Below, one piece after another: positions 39,253 through 50,495 of a DNA stretch of 64,000 bases. Under the pieces are notes generated by a model, which was not told where the DNA came from, made no database searches, and saw only the letters and a program-made list of their open reading frames with translations. Each line of letters starts with the position of its first letter. The stretch's first letter is position 1. This DNA is from Tolumonas auensis DSM 9187 (GTDB lineage Bacteria > Pseudomonadota > Gammaproteobacteria > Enterobacterales > Aeromonadaceae): positions 3,166,501-3,230,500 of the forward strand of contig NC_012691.1 in NCBI RefSeq assembly GCF_000023065.1, given 5' to 3'. A program made the translations under genes and the position numbers.

Positions 39253-39338
39253 CAAACCAAGCCAAATAATCCGCTTATTTTTCGACTGAGTTGAAGCCAT
39301 ACTGTAGTTGTAAACAAAATGTAGCAACAGGTGGAAGT

Positions 39339-40181
39339 ATGTCTCAGAGCAGCCGTAAAACAGAACATATCGTACAAGGTCAGCCAACCCGCGATGGTGC
39401 TGGTGTAAATCTGATCCGTGTACTAACCCAGCAATGGCAACGTCGTCTTGATCCATTCCTGATGCTGGATGAATTCCGCTCCGACGATCCGAATGACTAT
39501 ATTGCCGGCTTCCCAGAGCATCCACACCGCGGCTTTGAAACCGTCACCTACATGCTGGCTGGCCAGATGCGGCATAAAGACAATGCCGGCCATGAAGGTG
39601 TTGTCGGTCCCGGCGATGTGCAATGGATGACCGCAGGCAAAGGCATTTTGCATTCCGAAACACCGGAGCAGGTGGCCGGTCTGATGCATGGTTTTCAGTT
39701 ATGGATCAACCTGCCGGCAAAAAACAAACTGGCGAAACCCAGCTATGCCGAAGTACCTGCGGCACAAATTCCGGTTGTCACGACTGACGAAGGTCATCGG
39801 GTGAAAGTGGTTGCCGGGTCGTGGAATGACATTGTCGGGCCACTGCAACGCCCGGATACGAACCCTGTATATCTGGATATTCAGCTGACCAGCGCGCAGC
39901 CACTGTTTGTTCCGATCCCTGCCGGGCATAATGCGTTTGTGTATGTGGTACAGGGCCAACCGCACGTAGCCGGTCAGACTATTGCTCCACGACGGATGGC
40001 TATTCTGAGCAATGACTCGCAAGCGACTGGGGTTTTATTGCAGGGGCAAGCCGGTGATCAGCTGCTGGTGTTATCCGGGCAGCCGTTAGGTGAACCGATC
40101 GTCCAGTGGGGACCGTTTGTCATGAACACCCGCAGCGAAATCGAGCAAGCGATCAGCGATTATCAGTCTGGGCAGCTTTAA
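39339..40181 (+). CDS. pirin family protein
   Basis: The product (280 aa) is a two-domain cupin of the pirin family. The metal site is formed by the motif HPHRGFETVTYML with further ligands in DVQWMTAGKGILHSE, as in quercetinase-active pirins such as E. coli YhhW. Its in vivo substrate is unknown. ATG 39339 follows AGGTGGAAG. It stands alone and is followed by a terminator. Confidence 0.93.
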   Translation: MSQSSRKTEHIVQGQPTRDGAGVNLIRVLTQQWQRRLDPFLMLDEFRSDDPNDYIAGFPEHPHRGFETVTYMLAGQMRHKDNAGHEGVVGPGDVQWMTAGKGILHSETPEQVAGLMHGFQLWINLPAKNKLAKPSYAEVPAAQIPVVTTDEGHRVKVVAGSWNDIVGPLQRPDTNPVYLDIQLTSAQPLFVPIPAGHNAFVYVVQGQPHVAGQTIAPRRMAILSNDSQATGVLLQGQAGDQLLVLSGQPLGEPIVQWGPFVMNTRSEIEQAISDYQSGQL

Positions 40182-40194
40182 TTCACCTGAGATC

Positions 40195-40230
40195 AAAAAA
40201 GGCGGCTAGTTTCAAGTTAGCCGCCTTCTG
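40195..40230. terminator. bidirectional terminator between pirin gene and rraB
   Basis: AAGGCGGCTA (40199-40208) pairs with TAGCCGCCTT (40218-40227), with A-run before and T-rich sequence after. Confidence 0.9.
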
Positions 40231-40253
40231 ATTTTCATGATACTGAAATAGGG

Positions 40254-40601
40254 TTATTCCGCGAAGTAAGTGCCCCAGCCGTCATAATCAACGTGGTACT
40301 TCTTACACAACGGTAACAGCGTCGAGATCTCGGCAGTGATACGCTCAACGTCCAGCGAACCTTCTTTCGTGGCATCGAAGCAGAACACGATCGCGCCGTC
40401 ATCCAGCTCAACCTCTTCCGCATCTTCGACTTCAAAACCGGCTTTGTACAGATCCACCGCCAGCTTTTCCAGACTGTCAAAATCCACTGCCGCGAAATGA
40501 TGTTCGATAGGATATTCCGCATCCGGATTACTGCCGTCCTCGACCAGTTCAGCAATAATCTCGGCCGTCTCTTCCTGCCATTCCTGTAATTCCTGATTCA
40601 T
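40254..40601 (-). CDS. rraB: ribonuclease E inhibitor RraB
   Basis: The product (115 aa) matches RraB, which binds RNase E and modulates mRNA decay. Conserved segments are EDGSNPDAEYPIEHHFAA and the end YHVDYDGWGTYF. It lacks the acidic C-terminal tail of the 138-residue E. coli protein. ATG 40601 follows AAGGAGC; the frame is open to 40673 but without a better start. It follows luxS closely. Confidence 0.92.
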   Translation of the reverse strand: MNQELQEWQEETAEIIAELVEDGSNPDAEYPIEHHFAAVDFDSLEKLAVDLYKAGFEVEDAEEVELDDGAIVFCFDATKEGSLDVERITAEISTLLPLCKKYHVDYDGWGTYFAE

Positions 40602-40675
40602 TTCTGCTCCTTGCCCCGAACCATTATGCCGCGAGACTTCCTGCTTCGCCGGCGCTGATTTTTCATGTTTCATAG

Positions 40676-41185
40676 TTACAGACTAGCCAGTTTATCGGAT
40701 GGCAATGCCAGTTCCGCATTTTTATTAACACCAACACCATGCGCCAGAATCGCGCGCGCGATCTCATGCGCCTCTTCCAGCGAATGCATCTGATAGGTAC
40801 CGCACTGATATTCATTCAGCTCCGGGATCTTCGCCTGATCCACGACTTTCAGTACGTCTTCCATGGCAGCACTCCAGGCAGCCGCAACGCGGGCCTCATC
40901 CGGCGTACCAATCAGGCACATGTAAAAACCGGTTCGGCAGCCCATCGGGGAAATATCAATGATTTCCACATCGCTGCCATTCAGATGATCACGCATAAAG
41001 CCGGCAAACAGATGCTCCAGCGTATGAATGCCACGTTCCGGCAGGATCTCCTGATTCGGCACACAGAAACGCAGATCAAACACGGTAATCGGATCACCAT
41101 GTGGTGTCCGCATCTGTTTGGCCACACGTACAGCAGGCGCCTGCATCCGGGTATGATCCACAGTAAAACTATCTAATAACGGCAT
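40676..41185 (-). CDS. luxS: S-ribosylhomocysteine lyase
   Basis: The product (169 aa) cleaves S-ribosylhomocysteine to homocysteine and the AI-2 precursor. The metal site H54-TLE-H58 and C128 and the catalytic C83 ([10 protein letters not shown]) are all present. It probably shares a transcript with the upstream transglycosylase-like gene (24 bp gap) and with rraB. Confidence 0.96.
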   Translation of the reverse strand: MPLLDSFTVDHTRMQAPAVRVAKQMRTPHGDPITVFDLRFCVPNQEILPERGIHTLEHLFAGFMRDHLNGSDVEIIDISPMGCRTGFYMCLIGTPDEARVAAAWSAAMEDVLKVVDQAKIPELNEYQCGTYQMHSLEEAHEIARAILAHGVGVNKNAELALPSDKLASL

Positions 41186-41209
41186 GCTGCCTCCTTTAAA
41201 ATTCTAAGC

Positions 41210-41791
41210 TCACAGCGAACTGCGACATTGCTGAAACTGTACCGCATACCGCTTTGCCCGTGCGTCCACAACCCGTGAGGTTTTCAGCAACCAGCGTTTC
41301 TGATAATGGGTACCACGGCGAAAACCGCCCCAGCCTTCATGGTAATTAAGATACTGATTATACGCATCAGACGGAGCCACCTTGTTCACCCGGCTGGTTT
41401 TGTACGAATACCAACCCATAAAATCGATGGCATCGGCAAAATCATCGCGATCCGCCCAGCTGTTTCCGGTCTGATCTTTATAATCGCCCCAGGTCTCATC
41501 TTTGACCTGAGCATAACCATAAGCCGAGCTGCGACGACCCAGCGGAATAAACAGGAAATAATCCATCGGCGGCTTGGCATCATGCCTGAAGCTCGATTCC
41601 TGATACATCATCGCCATCGATACCGTGAGCGGCACTCGCCACCGCGTCTGCATATCCAGCGCAGCTTCATACCAGTCACTGTTTTGCCGGAAAATATCAC
41701 AGATATTCTCCGGATTATCCGGACGGTTGGTTGTGGTGGAACTACAGGCTGTCAGCAATAACAGCGTCAGCAGGAAAAACGGTTTTAACAT
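41210..41791 (-). CDS. lytic-transglycosylase-like lipoprotein
   Basis: The product (193 aa) has a lipoprotein signal with lipobox LTAC (C16) and an SLT-like fold: the likely catalytic glutamate is in AMMYQESSFRHDAKPP, with SAYGYAQVKDETW and YNQYLNYHEGWGGF downstream. It should cut peptidoglycan from the periplasmic face of a membrane. ATG 41791 starts the lipoprotein signal; ATG 41806 is an alternative, and neither has a clear ribosome site. Confidence 0.85.
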   Translation of the reverse strand: MLKPFFLLTLLLLTACSSTTTNRPDNPENICDIFRQNSDWYEAALDMQTRWRVPLTVSMAMMYQESSFRHDAKPPMDYFLFIPLGRRSSAYGYAQVKDETWGDYKDQTGNSWADRDDFADAIDFMGWYSYKTSRVNKVAPSDAYNQYLNYHEGWGGFRRGTHYQKRWLLKTSRVVDARAKRYAVQFQQCRSSL

Positions 41792-41868
41792 GGTACAACT
41801 ATCCATAAAAACAAAACCACACCGCCATCTGTTATTGAAAACAGCAACGATGTGGTCGCAGGAAGAGA

Positions 41869-42228
<360 letters not shown>

Positions 42229-42360
42229 TCATATCCTGTTATCAGCATGATACCTGTCGCTGATAATTTCTACTACCCGAGCTTTTCCGAGGATTGTACT
42301 GTGACACGATCTGATAACAATTAACATTCGTTATAGCACAGGATCCGCTTTTTCCCGGAT

Positions 42361-42393
42361 AAAAAAAAACCGTCCGGCTTTCGCCAGACGGTT
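42361..42393 (-). terminator. terminator of rplM-rpsI
   Basis: An 11-bp stem with one G-U pair on the minus-strand RNA and a 4-base loop is followed by nine T residues, 33 bases after rpsI. Confidence 0.93.
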
Positions 42394-42425
42394 TTTCGCA
42401 ACACAAATACTGTATAACGTAAAAA

Positions 42426-42818
42426 TTAACGTTTGGAGTATTGTGGACGCTTACGCGCTTTGTGCAGACCCACTTTCTTACGTTCAACGCGACGAGCGTC
42501 ACGAGTAACAAAGCCTGCTTTACGCAGAGTAGGACGCAGTGATTCGTCATATTGCATCAGTGCACGGGTAATACCGTGACGGATAGCGCCAGCCTGACCA
42601 GTGATACCACCACCAGCTACAGTGATATACAGATCCAGTTTACCAGTCATATCGACCAGTTCCAGAGCCTGCATAACCACCATACGAGCGGTAGGACGAC
42701 TGAAGTAGTCCTGCAGTGAACGCTTGTTGATAACGATATCGCCGCTACCTACTTTAGCAAACACACGAGCGGTAGCGCTTTTGCGACGGCCAGTGCCGTA
42801 GTATTGATTGTCAGCCAT
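42426..42818 (-). CDS. rpsI: 30S ribosomal protein S9
   Basis: The product (130 aa, the family length) starts [20 protein letters not shown] and ends in the conserved [11 protein letters not shown] tail that reaches the ribosomal P site. It follows rplM by 14 bp. Confidence 0.98.
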   Translation of the reverse strand: MADNQYYGTGRRKSATARVFAKVGSGDIVINKRSLQDYFSRPTARMVVMQALELVDMTGKLDLYITVAGGGITGQAGAIRHGITRALMQYDESLRPTLRKAGFVTRDARRVERKKVGLHKARKRPQYSKR

Positions 42819-42832
42819 TTGCCAGCTCCCGA

Positions 42833-43261
42833 TTAGATGTCCAGTACTTGAGGTTGTTGAGCAGCGTGATTGTGCTCGGTACCTGCGTAAACTTTCAGTT
42901 TACGAAGCATGGCACGACCCAGCGGGCCCTTTGGCAACATACCTTTGACTGCGATCTCAAGAATCATTTCTGGCTTGCGAACGATCAGTTTGTCAAAAGT
43001 AATAGACTTCAAACCACCTGGAAAACCAGAGTAGGAGTAGTAAGTTTTAGCCGCAGCTTTATTACCTGTCACAGTGATTTTCTCTGCATTGATAACAACG
43101 ATATAATCACCGGTATCAACATGCGGAGTAAATTCTGCTTTATGCTTACCACGTAAACGGGAAGCGATTTCAGTAGCCAGACGGCCTAAAGTTTTGCCTT
43201 CTGCGTCAACAACGTACCAGTCACGCTTTACGGTTTCTGGCTTGGCAACGAAAGTTTTCAT
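42833..43261 (-). CDS. rplM: 50S ribosomal protein L13
   Basis: The product (142 aa) has the L13 signatures [18 protein letters not shown] and [20 protein letters not shown]. It is the first gene of the rplM-rpsI operon. Confidence 0.98.
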   Translation of the reverse strand: MKTFVAKPETVKRDWYVVDAEGKTLGRLATEIASRLRGKHKAEFTPHVDTGDYIVVINAEKITVTGNKAAAKTYYSYSGFPGGLKSITFDKLIVRKPEMILEIAVKGMLPKGPLGRAMLRKLKVYAGTEHNHAAQQPQVLDI

Positions 43262-43627
43262 CGAGTAAACCCAAATTACCTAAATAAAAAAAACAATCAC
43301 GTCTATCTTGAGACGCAATCTGTGAATGCTTTCGCTTGTACCCCTTCGAATACAAGACCTGCAGGAGTTGCTAGTCCACGCGTAGCGGCGTGGGCACCGT
43401 CTACGGAGGTGGCCTGTAACGTGGGCCGCAAGATTATAGGAGAAGCTGACGAGAAAAGCATCTTGATTTTCATTTTATCTGTGGATAAATATTCTCTTCG
43501 TTTCAGCTGATTTCCAGGTTTTTATTGCGAAGTCACACTCCGTAGTGTCCACTGAGCAAAAGCGATACACTTACTCAAAGTCTGCGGCTATAGTGAGGCC
43601 GTGTCCTGAAATGTATAAGGTGTTGTT
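43262..43627 (-). promoter_or_regulatory. rplM leader and promoter; divergent promoter of zapG
   Basis: A consensus -10 TATAAT (43438-43433) predicts a leader of about 165 nt before rplM. The leader contains a hairpin (CCACGC/GCGTGG near 43378-43392) and other GC-rich segments, consistent with the autogenous L13 leader of gammaproteobacteria, though I cannot align it to the known fold. The remainder holds the zapG promoter. No gene is seen; the frame at 43322-43510 crosses the rplM promoter and is rejected. Confidence 0.6.
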
Positions 43628-44026
43628 ATGACGACTGAATTCACCATGATCCTGTTTGTACTGATTGGCCTGATTGTTGGCTTTGTCGCAGGACGTTCCA
43701 CCTCCCGAGCCGGTGATGCGGCCAAGTTACACAAAGAACTGACCAAAACACGCAAAGAATTTGAACAATATAAACGTGATGTGCAGGATCACTTTATTGG
43801 CTTCTCCGGTCTGATGGAGCAATTGGGTACGCAATATCAGCGGATGTCACAGCATATGTCCGAACAGAGCGAAAAACTGACTAACAGTCAGACGATTTAT
43901 AGCATCCAGCCGGATGTGCCGGCAGAAGAAACCGAACAGACAGCACCGGTTAATGAAGGCGTACATCAGCCACGTGATTATTCCGGTGAACCATCTGGTT
44001 TGTTAAATGATCACAAATCGTCGTGA
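43628..44026 (+). CDS. zapG: ZapG/YhcB family cell-envelope protein (DUF1043)
   Basis: The product (132 aa) has one N-terminal membrane helix (about residues 7-23, ending FVAGRSTS) and a cytosolic coiled coil (about 30-85, KLHKELTKTRKEFEQYKRDV). YhcB/ZapG links cell division with envelope growth. The order zapG-degQ-degS with divergent rplM is conserved. Confidence 0.92.
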   Translation: MTTEFTMILFVLIGLIVGFVAGRSTSRAGDAAKLHKELTKTRKEFEQYKRDVQDHFIGFSGLMEQLGTQYQRMSQHMSEQSEKLTNSQTIYSIQPDVPAEETEQTAPVNEGVHQPRDYSGEPSGLLNDHKSS

Positions 44027-44100
44027 ACTCTTCTCTATGATTCTTGTCATATAACAATGAGTTGGTAATTACCTGGTCTTGTTGTAAGGAGCTGTAGCGC

Positions 44101-45465
44101 ATGAGCAATACCCGACACATGTTGAGTGTTTTAGCATTAAGTTTGAGTATGGCTTTATCTGTATTACCTGCCCAGGCAGCCTTGCCGTTGAGCGTCGACG
44201 GACAGGATATGCCGAGTCTGGCCCCGGTAGTCGAACAGGTTACCCCGGCCGTGGTGAACATTCTGGTTTCAGGTAAAAAGGTCACCCGACAGGAGATCCC
44301 GGAGCAATTCCGTTTCTTCTTCGGACCGGATATGCCTGATGCTCAGGTTCAGGAGCAGCCGTTTCAGGCTCTGGGTTCCGGTGTCATCATTGATGCCGCT
44401 AAAGGTTATGTGATCACGAACCATCACGTCATAGATGGTGCAGATGAAATCAAAGTTACCCTCAAGGATGGTCGGGAAGTCAAAGCGAAAAAGATTGGTG
44501 AGGATCAGCAATCCGATATCGCATTACTGCAGATTAAAGCGGATGGTTTAACCGAAATTAAACTGGCGAACTCAGAACAGCTGCGGGTCGGTGATTTTGC
44601 TATCGCGATCGGGAACCCGTTTGGTCTGGGACAAACGGTTACCTCCGGTATTATCAGTGCGCTGGGACGAAGCGGGCTGAATATCGAAAATATTGAAAAC
44701 TTCATTCAGACGGATGCCGCGATTAACTCCGGAAACTCCGGTGGTGCGCTGGTTAACCTGAGAGGCGAGCTGATTGGTATCAACACCGCAATTCTGGGAC
44801 CCAACGGCGGTAATATCGGTATCGGCTTTGCGATCCCATCCAATATGGTACGTGACCTGTCAGAGCAGATCCTGAAATATGGTGAAGTGCGTCGCGGTGT
44901 ACTCGGCATTATGGGTGGCGAACTGACCTCGGATCTGGCAAAAGCCTTTGGTACCGATAAACAGCAGGGTGCTTTTGTTAATCAGGTCATGCCAAATTCC
45001 GCCGCGGATGTGGCCGGTATAAAAGCCGGAGACATTATCGTGAAACTGAATGGCAAAGCAGTGCGTTCATTCGGTGAATTACGCGCCAATATTGCCACCA
45101 TGGGCGCCGGGAAAACGGTCATCTTAGGTGTGATCCGGGATGGAAAAGAGCAGGAAGTCAGTGTCACACTGAAACAAGCTGATCTTTCCGAAACCAAAGC
45201 CAGTGTGCTGCATCCGGCTTTGGAAGGCGCCACTTTAGGTAACAGTGAGCCCGGCTCAAAGGTTACCGGCGTCGTCATTACCAAACTGGAACAACGCTCT
45301 CCGGCCGCACAAGCCGGGTTGCAGAAAGATGATGTGATTGTCGGCGTCAACCGGACCCGCATCAATAATCTGCAGGAGCTGCGGACTGCAATGAAGAACC
45401 GGGCCGATATTCTGGCATTGAATATCCGCCGTGGTGACGCAACCCTGTATCTGGTACTGCGTTAA
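44101..45465 (+). CDS. degQ: periplasmic serine endoprotease DegQ
   Basis: The product (454 aa) is an HtrA-type protease and chaperone. It has a signal peptide (to about residue 27, AQA-ALP), a trypsin-like domain with catalytic H109, D139 and S213 (NSGNSGGAL), and two PDZ domains (about 265-350 and 370-454). Two PDZ domains and the position before degS point to DegQ. An AAGGAG site precedes ATG 44101. Confidence 0.95.
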   Translation: MSNTRHMLSVLALSLSMALSVLPAQAALPLSVDGQDMPSLAPVVEQVTPAVVNILVSGKKVTRQEIPEQFRFFFGPDMPDAQVQEQPFQALGSGVIIDAAKGYVITNHHVIDGADEIKVTLKDGREVKAKKIGEDQQSDIALLQIKADGLTEIKLANSEQLRVGDFAIAIGNPFGLGQTVTSGIISALGRSGLNIENIENFIQTDAAINSGNSGGALVNLRGELIGINTAILGPNGGNIGIGFAIPSNMVRDLSEQILKYGEVRRGVLGIMGGELTSDLAKAFGTDKQQGAFVNQVMPNSAADVAGIKAGDIIVKLNGKAVRSFGELRANIATMGAGKTVILGVIRDGKEQEVSVTLKQADLSETKASVLHPALEGATLGNSEPGSKVTGVVITKLEQRSPAAQAGLQKDDVIVGVNRTRINNLQELRTAMKNRADILALNIRRGDATLYLVLR

Positions 45466-45553
45466 CAAATACGCCTGCTGGCGTTCTGTCAGCAGGCCAT
45501 CCTTCTGAAAGATATGCTATTCTTTTCATTCGTTTTGAATGGAGAGAGGACTT

Positions 45554-46654
45554 ATGTGGATTGCAGCCTTACGTTACATCGGCAAAGCCGTATTGTTAGG
45601 GCTGTTGCTTGCAGGTCTGCTCATCTGGGCTCCCCATTTACGCCAGTTTACTTCCGACAGCTATGATCCCAGAGAGGCGCCGCCGCTGAGTTATGCCTAT
45701 GCTGCCAGCCGGGCCGGTCCGGCGGTCGTTAATATCTATACCCGCAGTTTTCAGCACTCCGCCTTAAATGACAGCAAAGAGCTGTTACCCCAGAATCTGG
45801 GCTCCGGTGTGATCATGAGCCGGAAAGGTTATGTGCTGACGAATTTTCATGTGATCTCTGATGCCGACCAGATCATTGTCGCACTACAGGATGGCCGGGT
45901 ACTCACTGCTGAGCTGGTAGGTGCCGATGTTCCCACGGATCTGGCGGTGCTCTCTATCTCTGCCGACAATCTGCCGGAGATCCCGCAGGATCCTCAACTT
46001 TCTCCGTTGGTCGGTGATGTGGTTCTGGCCATTGGCAACCCGTATAACGTTGGGCAAACCATTACCCAAGGCATTATCAGTGCCACCGGCCGCATTGGTT
46101 TGAGCACCATGGGACCAGACAGCAACGGTCGGCAGGATCTGCTGCAAACCGATGCAGCCATTAACTCCGGTAACTCTGGCGGTGCACTGGTCAACACCCG
46201 CGGTGAACTGGTCGGTATCAATGCCGGAGCCTATCATATGGGGACATCTCAGGAAGGTTACGGTATCAGCTTTGCTATCCCCTACCAGCTGGCGAAGCGG
46301 ATTATGGATGAACTGATCTCTCACGGGCGGGTTAAGCGTGGCTATGTCGGGATTTCCAGCGTACAGATTGATTCCGTCACTGCCAAATTACAGGACGCCC
46401 AACTTTCTAAAGGATTAATCATTGAGAATATGGACAGTGATGGCCCGGCAGTCAAAGGCGGTCTGCAACGGGGTGATTTGCTGCTCCGGATCAATGATAA
46501 ACCCATCAATAATGTCAGGGATGCCATGGATATCATTGCTGAGATGCCACCCGGAACGAAGGCTAAATTCACCGTGCTGCGCAATGGCAAACAGTTGGTC
46601 TGTACCATTACCGTAGAAGAAGACGTGCGTTTCAGTGAATCAGGAAACAGTTAA
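45554..46654 (+). CDS. degS: inner-membrane serine protease DegS
   Basis: The product (366 aa) is the membrane-anchored site-1 protease of the sigma-E response. The N-terminal helix (about 8-27) is followed by the protease domain with H99, D129 and S208 and a single PDZ domain (about 265-355) that senses misfolded porin ends. ATG 45554 is preferred over an in-frame start 15 bases earlier. Confidence 0.95.
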   Translation: MWIAALRYIGKAVLLGLLLAGLLIWAPHLRQFTSDSYDPREAPPLSYAYAASRAGPAVVNIYTRSFQHSALNDSKELLPQNLGSGVIMSRKGYVLTNFHVISDADQIIVALQDGRVLTAELVGADVPTDLAVLSISADNLPEIPQDPQLSPLVGDVVLAIGNPYNVGQTITQGIISATGRIGLSTMGPDSNGRQDLLQTDAAINSGNSGGALVNTRGELVGINAGAYHMGTSQEGYGISFAIPYQLAKRIMDELISHGRVKRGYVGISSVQIDSVTAKLQDAQLSKGLIIENMDSDGPAVKGGLQRGDLLLRINDKPINNVRDAMDIIAEMPPGTKAKFTVLRNGKQLVCTITVEEDVRFSESGNS

Positions 46655-46657
46655 ACA

Positions 46658-46684
46658 AAAGGCACCCGACGGTGCCTTTGTTTT
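46658..46684. terminator. terminator between convergent degS and murA
   Basis: AAAGGCACC pairs with GGTGCCTTT around CGAC, followed by GTTTT; A-rich sequence on the other side allows use for murA too. Confidence 0.85.
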
Positions 46685-46699
46685 CACTAAGGAGTGACT

Positions 46700-47971
<1,272 letters not shown>

Positions 47972-48010
47972 TCAATATTCAGACTTCATAGCGCGGCAAT
48001 CCGCGCTGAC

Positions 48011-48265
48011 TCAATAACCGTTCAGTTTACGATCACGTTGCCACTCTTCCGGAGTGAACGCCTTGATACTCAGGGCGTGGATGGCATTGCTGGCAATATG
48101 TTCCTTCAGCGGAGCATAAACGGTTTGCTGTTTTTTCACCCGGCTCATACCGGCAAACAGGGAAGAAACGGCAATGACTTTATAGTGACCGTTTTCACCC
48201 TGTACATATAACTCGTCCAGCGCGAGAGCGGCCCGAAGAATACTCTCAATCTCGGTTGGATGCAT
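48011..48265 (-). CDS. ibaG: BolA-family iron metabolism protein IbaG
   Basis: The product (84 aa, the same as E. coli IbaG) has the BolA-type segments [21 protein letters not shown] with the conserved histidine and [20 protein letters not shown]. BolA proteins bind Fe-S clusters with monothiol glutaredoxins. ATG 48265 matches the family length; 48271 is possible. Confidence 0.93.
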   Translation of the reverse strand: MHPTEIESILRAALALDELYVQGENGHYKVIAVSSLFAGMSRVKKQQTVYAPLKEHIASNAIHALSIKAFTPEEWQRDRKLNGY

Positions 48266-48278
48266 AATCATTTCTCGT

Positions 48279-48539
48279 TTATTGCGATGAGGCCAGATCG
48301 AATAATGCACTGACGCCATATAATGAAATCAGCTGCACTAATTCGGGTGATGCGCCCTGTACTAACAGACGCTGATTGGTTGCCTGACAAGCCTGAGCCC
48401 ACTTGACCAGAAAAGCGACGCCCGCCGAGTCAATCTTATTGACGGAACTGACATCAAGCTCATTCTGTCGGAACAGCTCCTCCCTTCCCGGCCACAATTG
48501 TGTCACCTGGACGGCATCAAGATTGCCAGTCAGTTTCAT
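48279..48539 (-). CDS. mlaB: MlaB, STAS-domain subunit of phospholipid transporter
   Basis: The product (86 aa) is a STAS protein ([20 protein letters not shown] around the conserved serine) that stabilises MlaF in the MlaFEDB complex. It overlaps mlaC by 4 bases. Confidence 0.92.
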   Translation of the reverse strand: MKLTGNLDAVQVTQLWPGREELFRQNELDVSSVNKIDSAGVAFLVKWAQACQATNQRLLVQGASPELVQLISLYGVSALFDLASSQ

Positions 48540-49174
48540 GACTGTTTACCCGGTAAAGTAGCCGGTTTTAAATTATGTTGTTCCAGCATATTGCTGACAC
48601 TATCAATCCCTTTCTGACGGATAGAACCACCCAGCTCAGACTGTTTGGAAGAAAGCAGACTTACACCTTCAGCAACCATATCAAACACTTTCCATTCGCC
48701 GGTTTTGCTGTTCTTCCGTAGCTGAAAAACCACATTAATTTCAGGTTTACCCGGATCAATGACCGTCACTTTTACAGAGACCTCTTTCTTGGTATCCAGC
48801 GGCTGGCTCTGTTCTACCTTGATAGTCTGTTTATCATATTTTCCCAGTGCATCGGCGTAAGTCGCTACGATGTAATCGGTAAATGCTGAAACAAAACGAT
48901 CTCGTTGTGATGGCGTTGTATTTTTCAGCTCTTTACCGATCACTTTATACGCCGCAAACTTGTTATCTACATAAGGTAATAACTCTTCGCGAATAATCGT
49001 CCGCAGATGATTCGGATTTTGCTTAACCTGAGGAGCATCCTGCTCCAGACGAGTGAATGTCTTTCCTGCCGCTTCTTTGACCAGCAGATAGGGATCTTGT
49101 GAATTAATAGCGAATGACTGTGCAGAAACCAGTAACAGTAACCAGACAGCACAACGGTTTACCCACTTAAACAT
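48536..49174 (-). CDS. mlaC: MlaC, periplasmic phospholipid-binding protein
   Basis: The product (212 aa) has a signal peptide (to about residue 22) and a Tol_Tol_Ttg2 domain that carries phospholipids between MlaA and MlaFEDB. ATG 49174 follows AAGGAG. Confidence 0.94.
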   Translation of the reverse strand: MFKWVNRCAVWLLLLVSAQSFAINSQDPYLLVKEAAGKTFTRLEQDAPQVKQNPNHLRTIIREELLPYVDNKFAAYKVIGKELKNTTPSQRDRFVSAFTDYIVATYADALGKYDKQTIKVEQSQPLDTKKEVSVKVTVIDPGKPEINVVFQLRKNSKTGEWKVFDMVAEGVSLLSSKQSELGGSIRQKGIDSVSNMLEQHNLKPATLPGKQS

Positions 49175-49194
49175 TGCGTGACTCCTTAGATGCT

Positions 49195-49710
49195 TTAGTT
49201 ATTAGTATCTGTTGCAGCAGAAGTCTGGCCATCAGATTTGCCATCCGCCTGCCCGTAGACAAATTTGCCAATCAAATCTTCCAGTACCATCGCTGATTTG
49301 GTATCTGAAATCGCATCGCCGCTTTTCAGTATTTCAGTTCCCATTTCTTCATCAGAAAAACCGGGGGTAATACCAATATACTGCTCGCCTAATAAGCCGG
49401 AAGTCAGAATGGCTGCCGTACTGGTGTCAGACAACTGGTTATAGTTTTCGTCGATCTGCATTTCCACTTTCGGTGTAAACGATTTGGCATCAATCGAGAT
49501 ATCAGATACCCGGCCAATCACGACACCACCAATTTTTACCGGAGATCTGACTTTAAGACCGCCGATATTATCAAAATTGGCATACAGCGAATATGTATCG
49601 CCCTTATTGCCAAAGGTCAGGCCTGCTACTTGCAATGCCAGCATGACACCGGCAAATATACCCGCCAGCATGAAACACCCAACCAGAAACTCAATTTTGC
49701 TGAACTTCAT
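49195..49710 (-). CDS. mlaD: MlaD, MCE-domain subunit of phospholipid transporter
   Basis: The product (171 aa) has one N-terminal membrane helix and an MCE domain (YSLYANFDNIGGLKVRSPVK to LLGEQYIGITPG) that forms the hexameric periplasmic ring. ATG 49710 follows GGTGAGAG; an upstream GTG is less likely. It starts 5 bases after mlaE ends. Confidence 0.94.
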   Translation of the reverse strand: MKFSKIEFLVGCFMLAGIFAGVMLALQVAGLTFGNKGDTYSLYANFDNIGGLKVRSPVKIGGVVIGRVSDISIDAKSFTPKVEMQIDENYNQLSDTSTAAILTSGLLGEQYIGITPGFSDEEMGTEILKSGDAISDTKSAMVLEDLIGKFVYGQADGKSDGQTSAATDTNN

Positions 49711-49715
49711 CGCTC

Positions 49716-50495
49716 TCACCTGAACATGACGGCTGTCATTACAAAATCCAATCCCAATACCAGCAACGAGGCGTGAACTACTGTTCGTGTGGTCGCCTGA
49801 CTGATTCCTGCTGCCGTTGGCAGACTGTCATAACCATTAAATAAAGCAACCCAGGTGACGACCAGTGCAAACGCTACCGACTTGATAATCCCCTGAACAA
49901 TATCTTCCTGCCAGTCCACCGATGCCTGCATCGCTGACCAGAAACCACCCTCATCAGCGCCGAGCCAGTCAACACCGACCAGTTTGCCACCAATAATACC
50001 GATAAAACAAAATATCAGAGACAACAGCGGCAGGCTGATCGCCCCGGCCCAGAAGCGTGGCGAGACAATCCGGCGTAGCGGATCAACTGCCATCATTTCC
50101 AGACTGCTCAGCTGTTCGGTCGCTTTCATCAGACCAATTTCTGCGGTAAGCGCCGATCCGGCACGCCCGGCAAATAATAAAGCAGAAACCACCGGACCAA
50201 GTTCACGTAACAATGACAGTGCCACTAATGGTCCGAGAGATGCTTCAGCACCAAAATCCACCAGCACCCGGTATCCCTGAAAGCCAAGCACCATACCGAT
50301 AAACAGACCTGAAACCAGAATAATCAATACAGACTCAACGCCAACGACATAGAGTTGCTGAATCAACAACGGGAAATGTTTTCTCGGTTCTGGTCGTCCA
50401 ACAAGTGCCTGATACAACATGATGCCGGCACGTCCGGTCGCCGTCAGGCTTTGTATGCCACGCCGTCCGAGACGGCTGATTAAATCGACCAACAT
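49716..50495 (-). CDS. mlaE: MlaE, phospholipid ABC transporter permease
   Basis: The product (259 aa) is an MlaE-family permease with segments [20 protein letters not shown] and [24 protein letters not shown]. It directly abuts mlaF. Confidence 0.95.
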   Translation of the reverse strand: MLVDLISRLGRRGIQSLTATGRAGIMLYQALVGRPEPRKHFPLLIQQLYVVGVESVLIILVSGLFIGMVLGFQGYRVLVDFGAEASLGPLVALSLLRELGPVVSALLFAGRAGSALTAEIGLMKATEQLSSLEMMAVDPLRRIVSPRFWAGAISLPLLSLIFCFIGIIGGKLVGVDWLGADEGGFWSAMQASVDWQEDIVQGIIKSVAFALVVTWVALFNGYDSLPTAAGISQATTRTVVHASLLVLGLDFVMTAVMFR

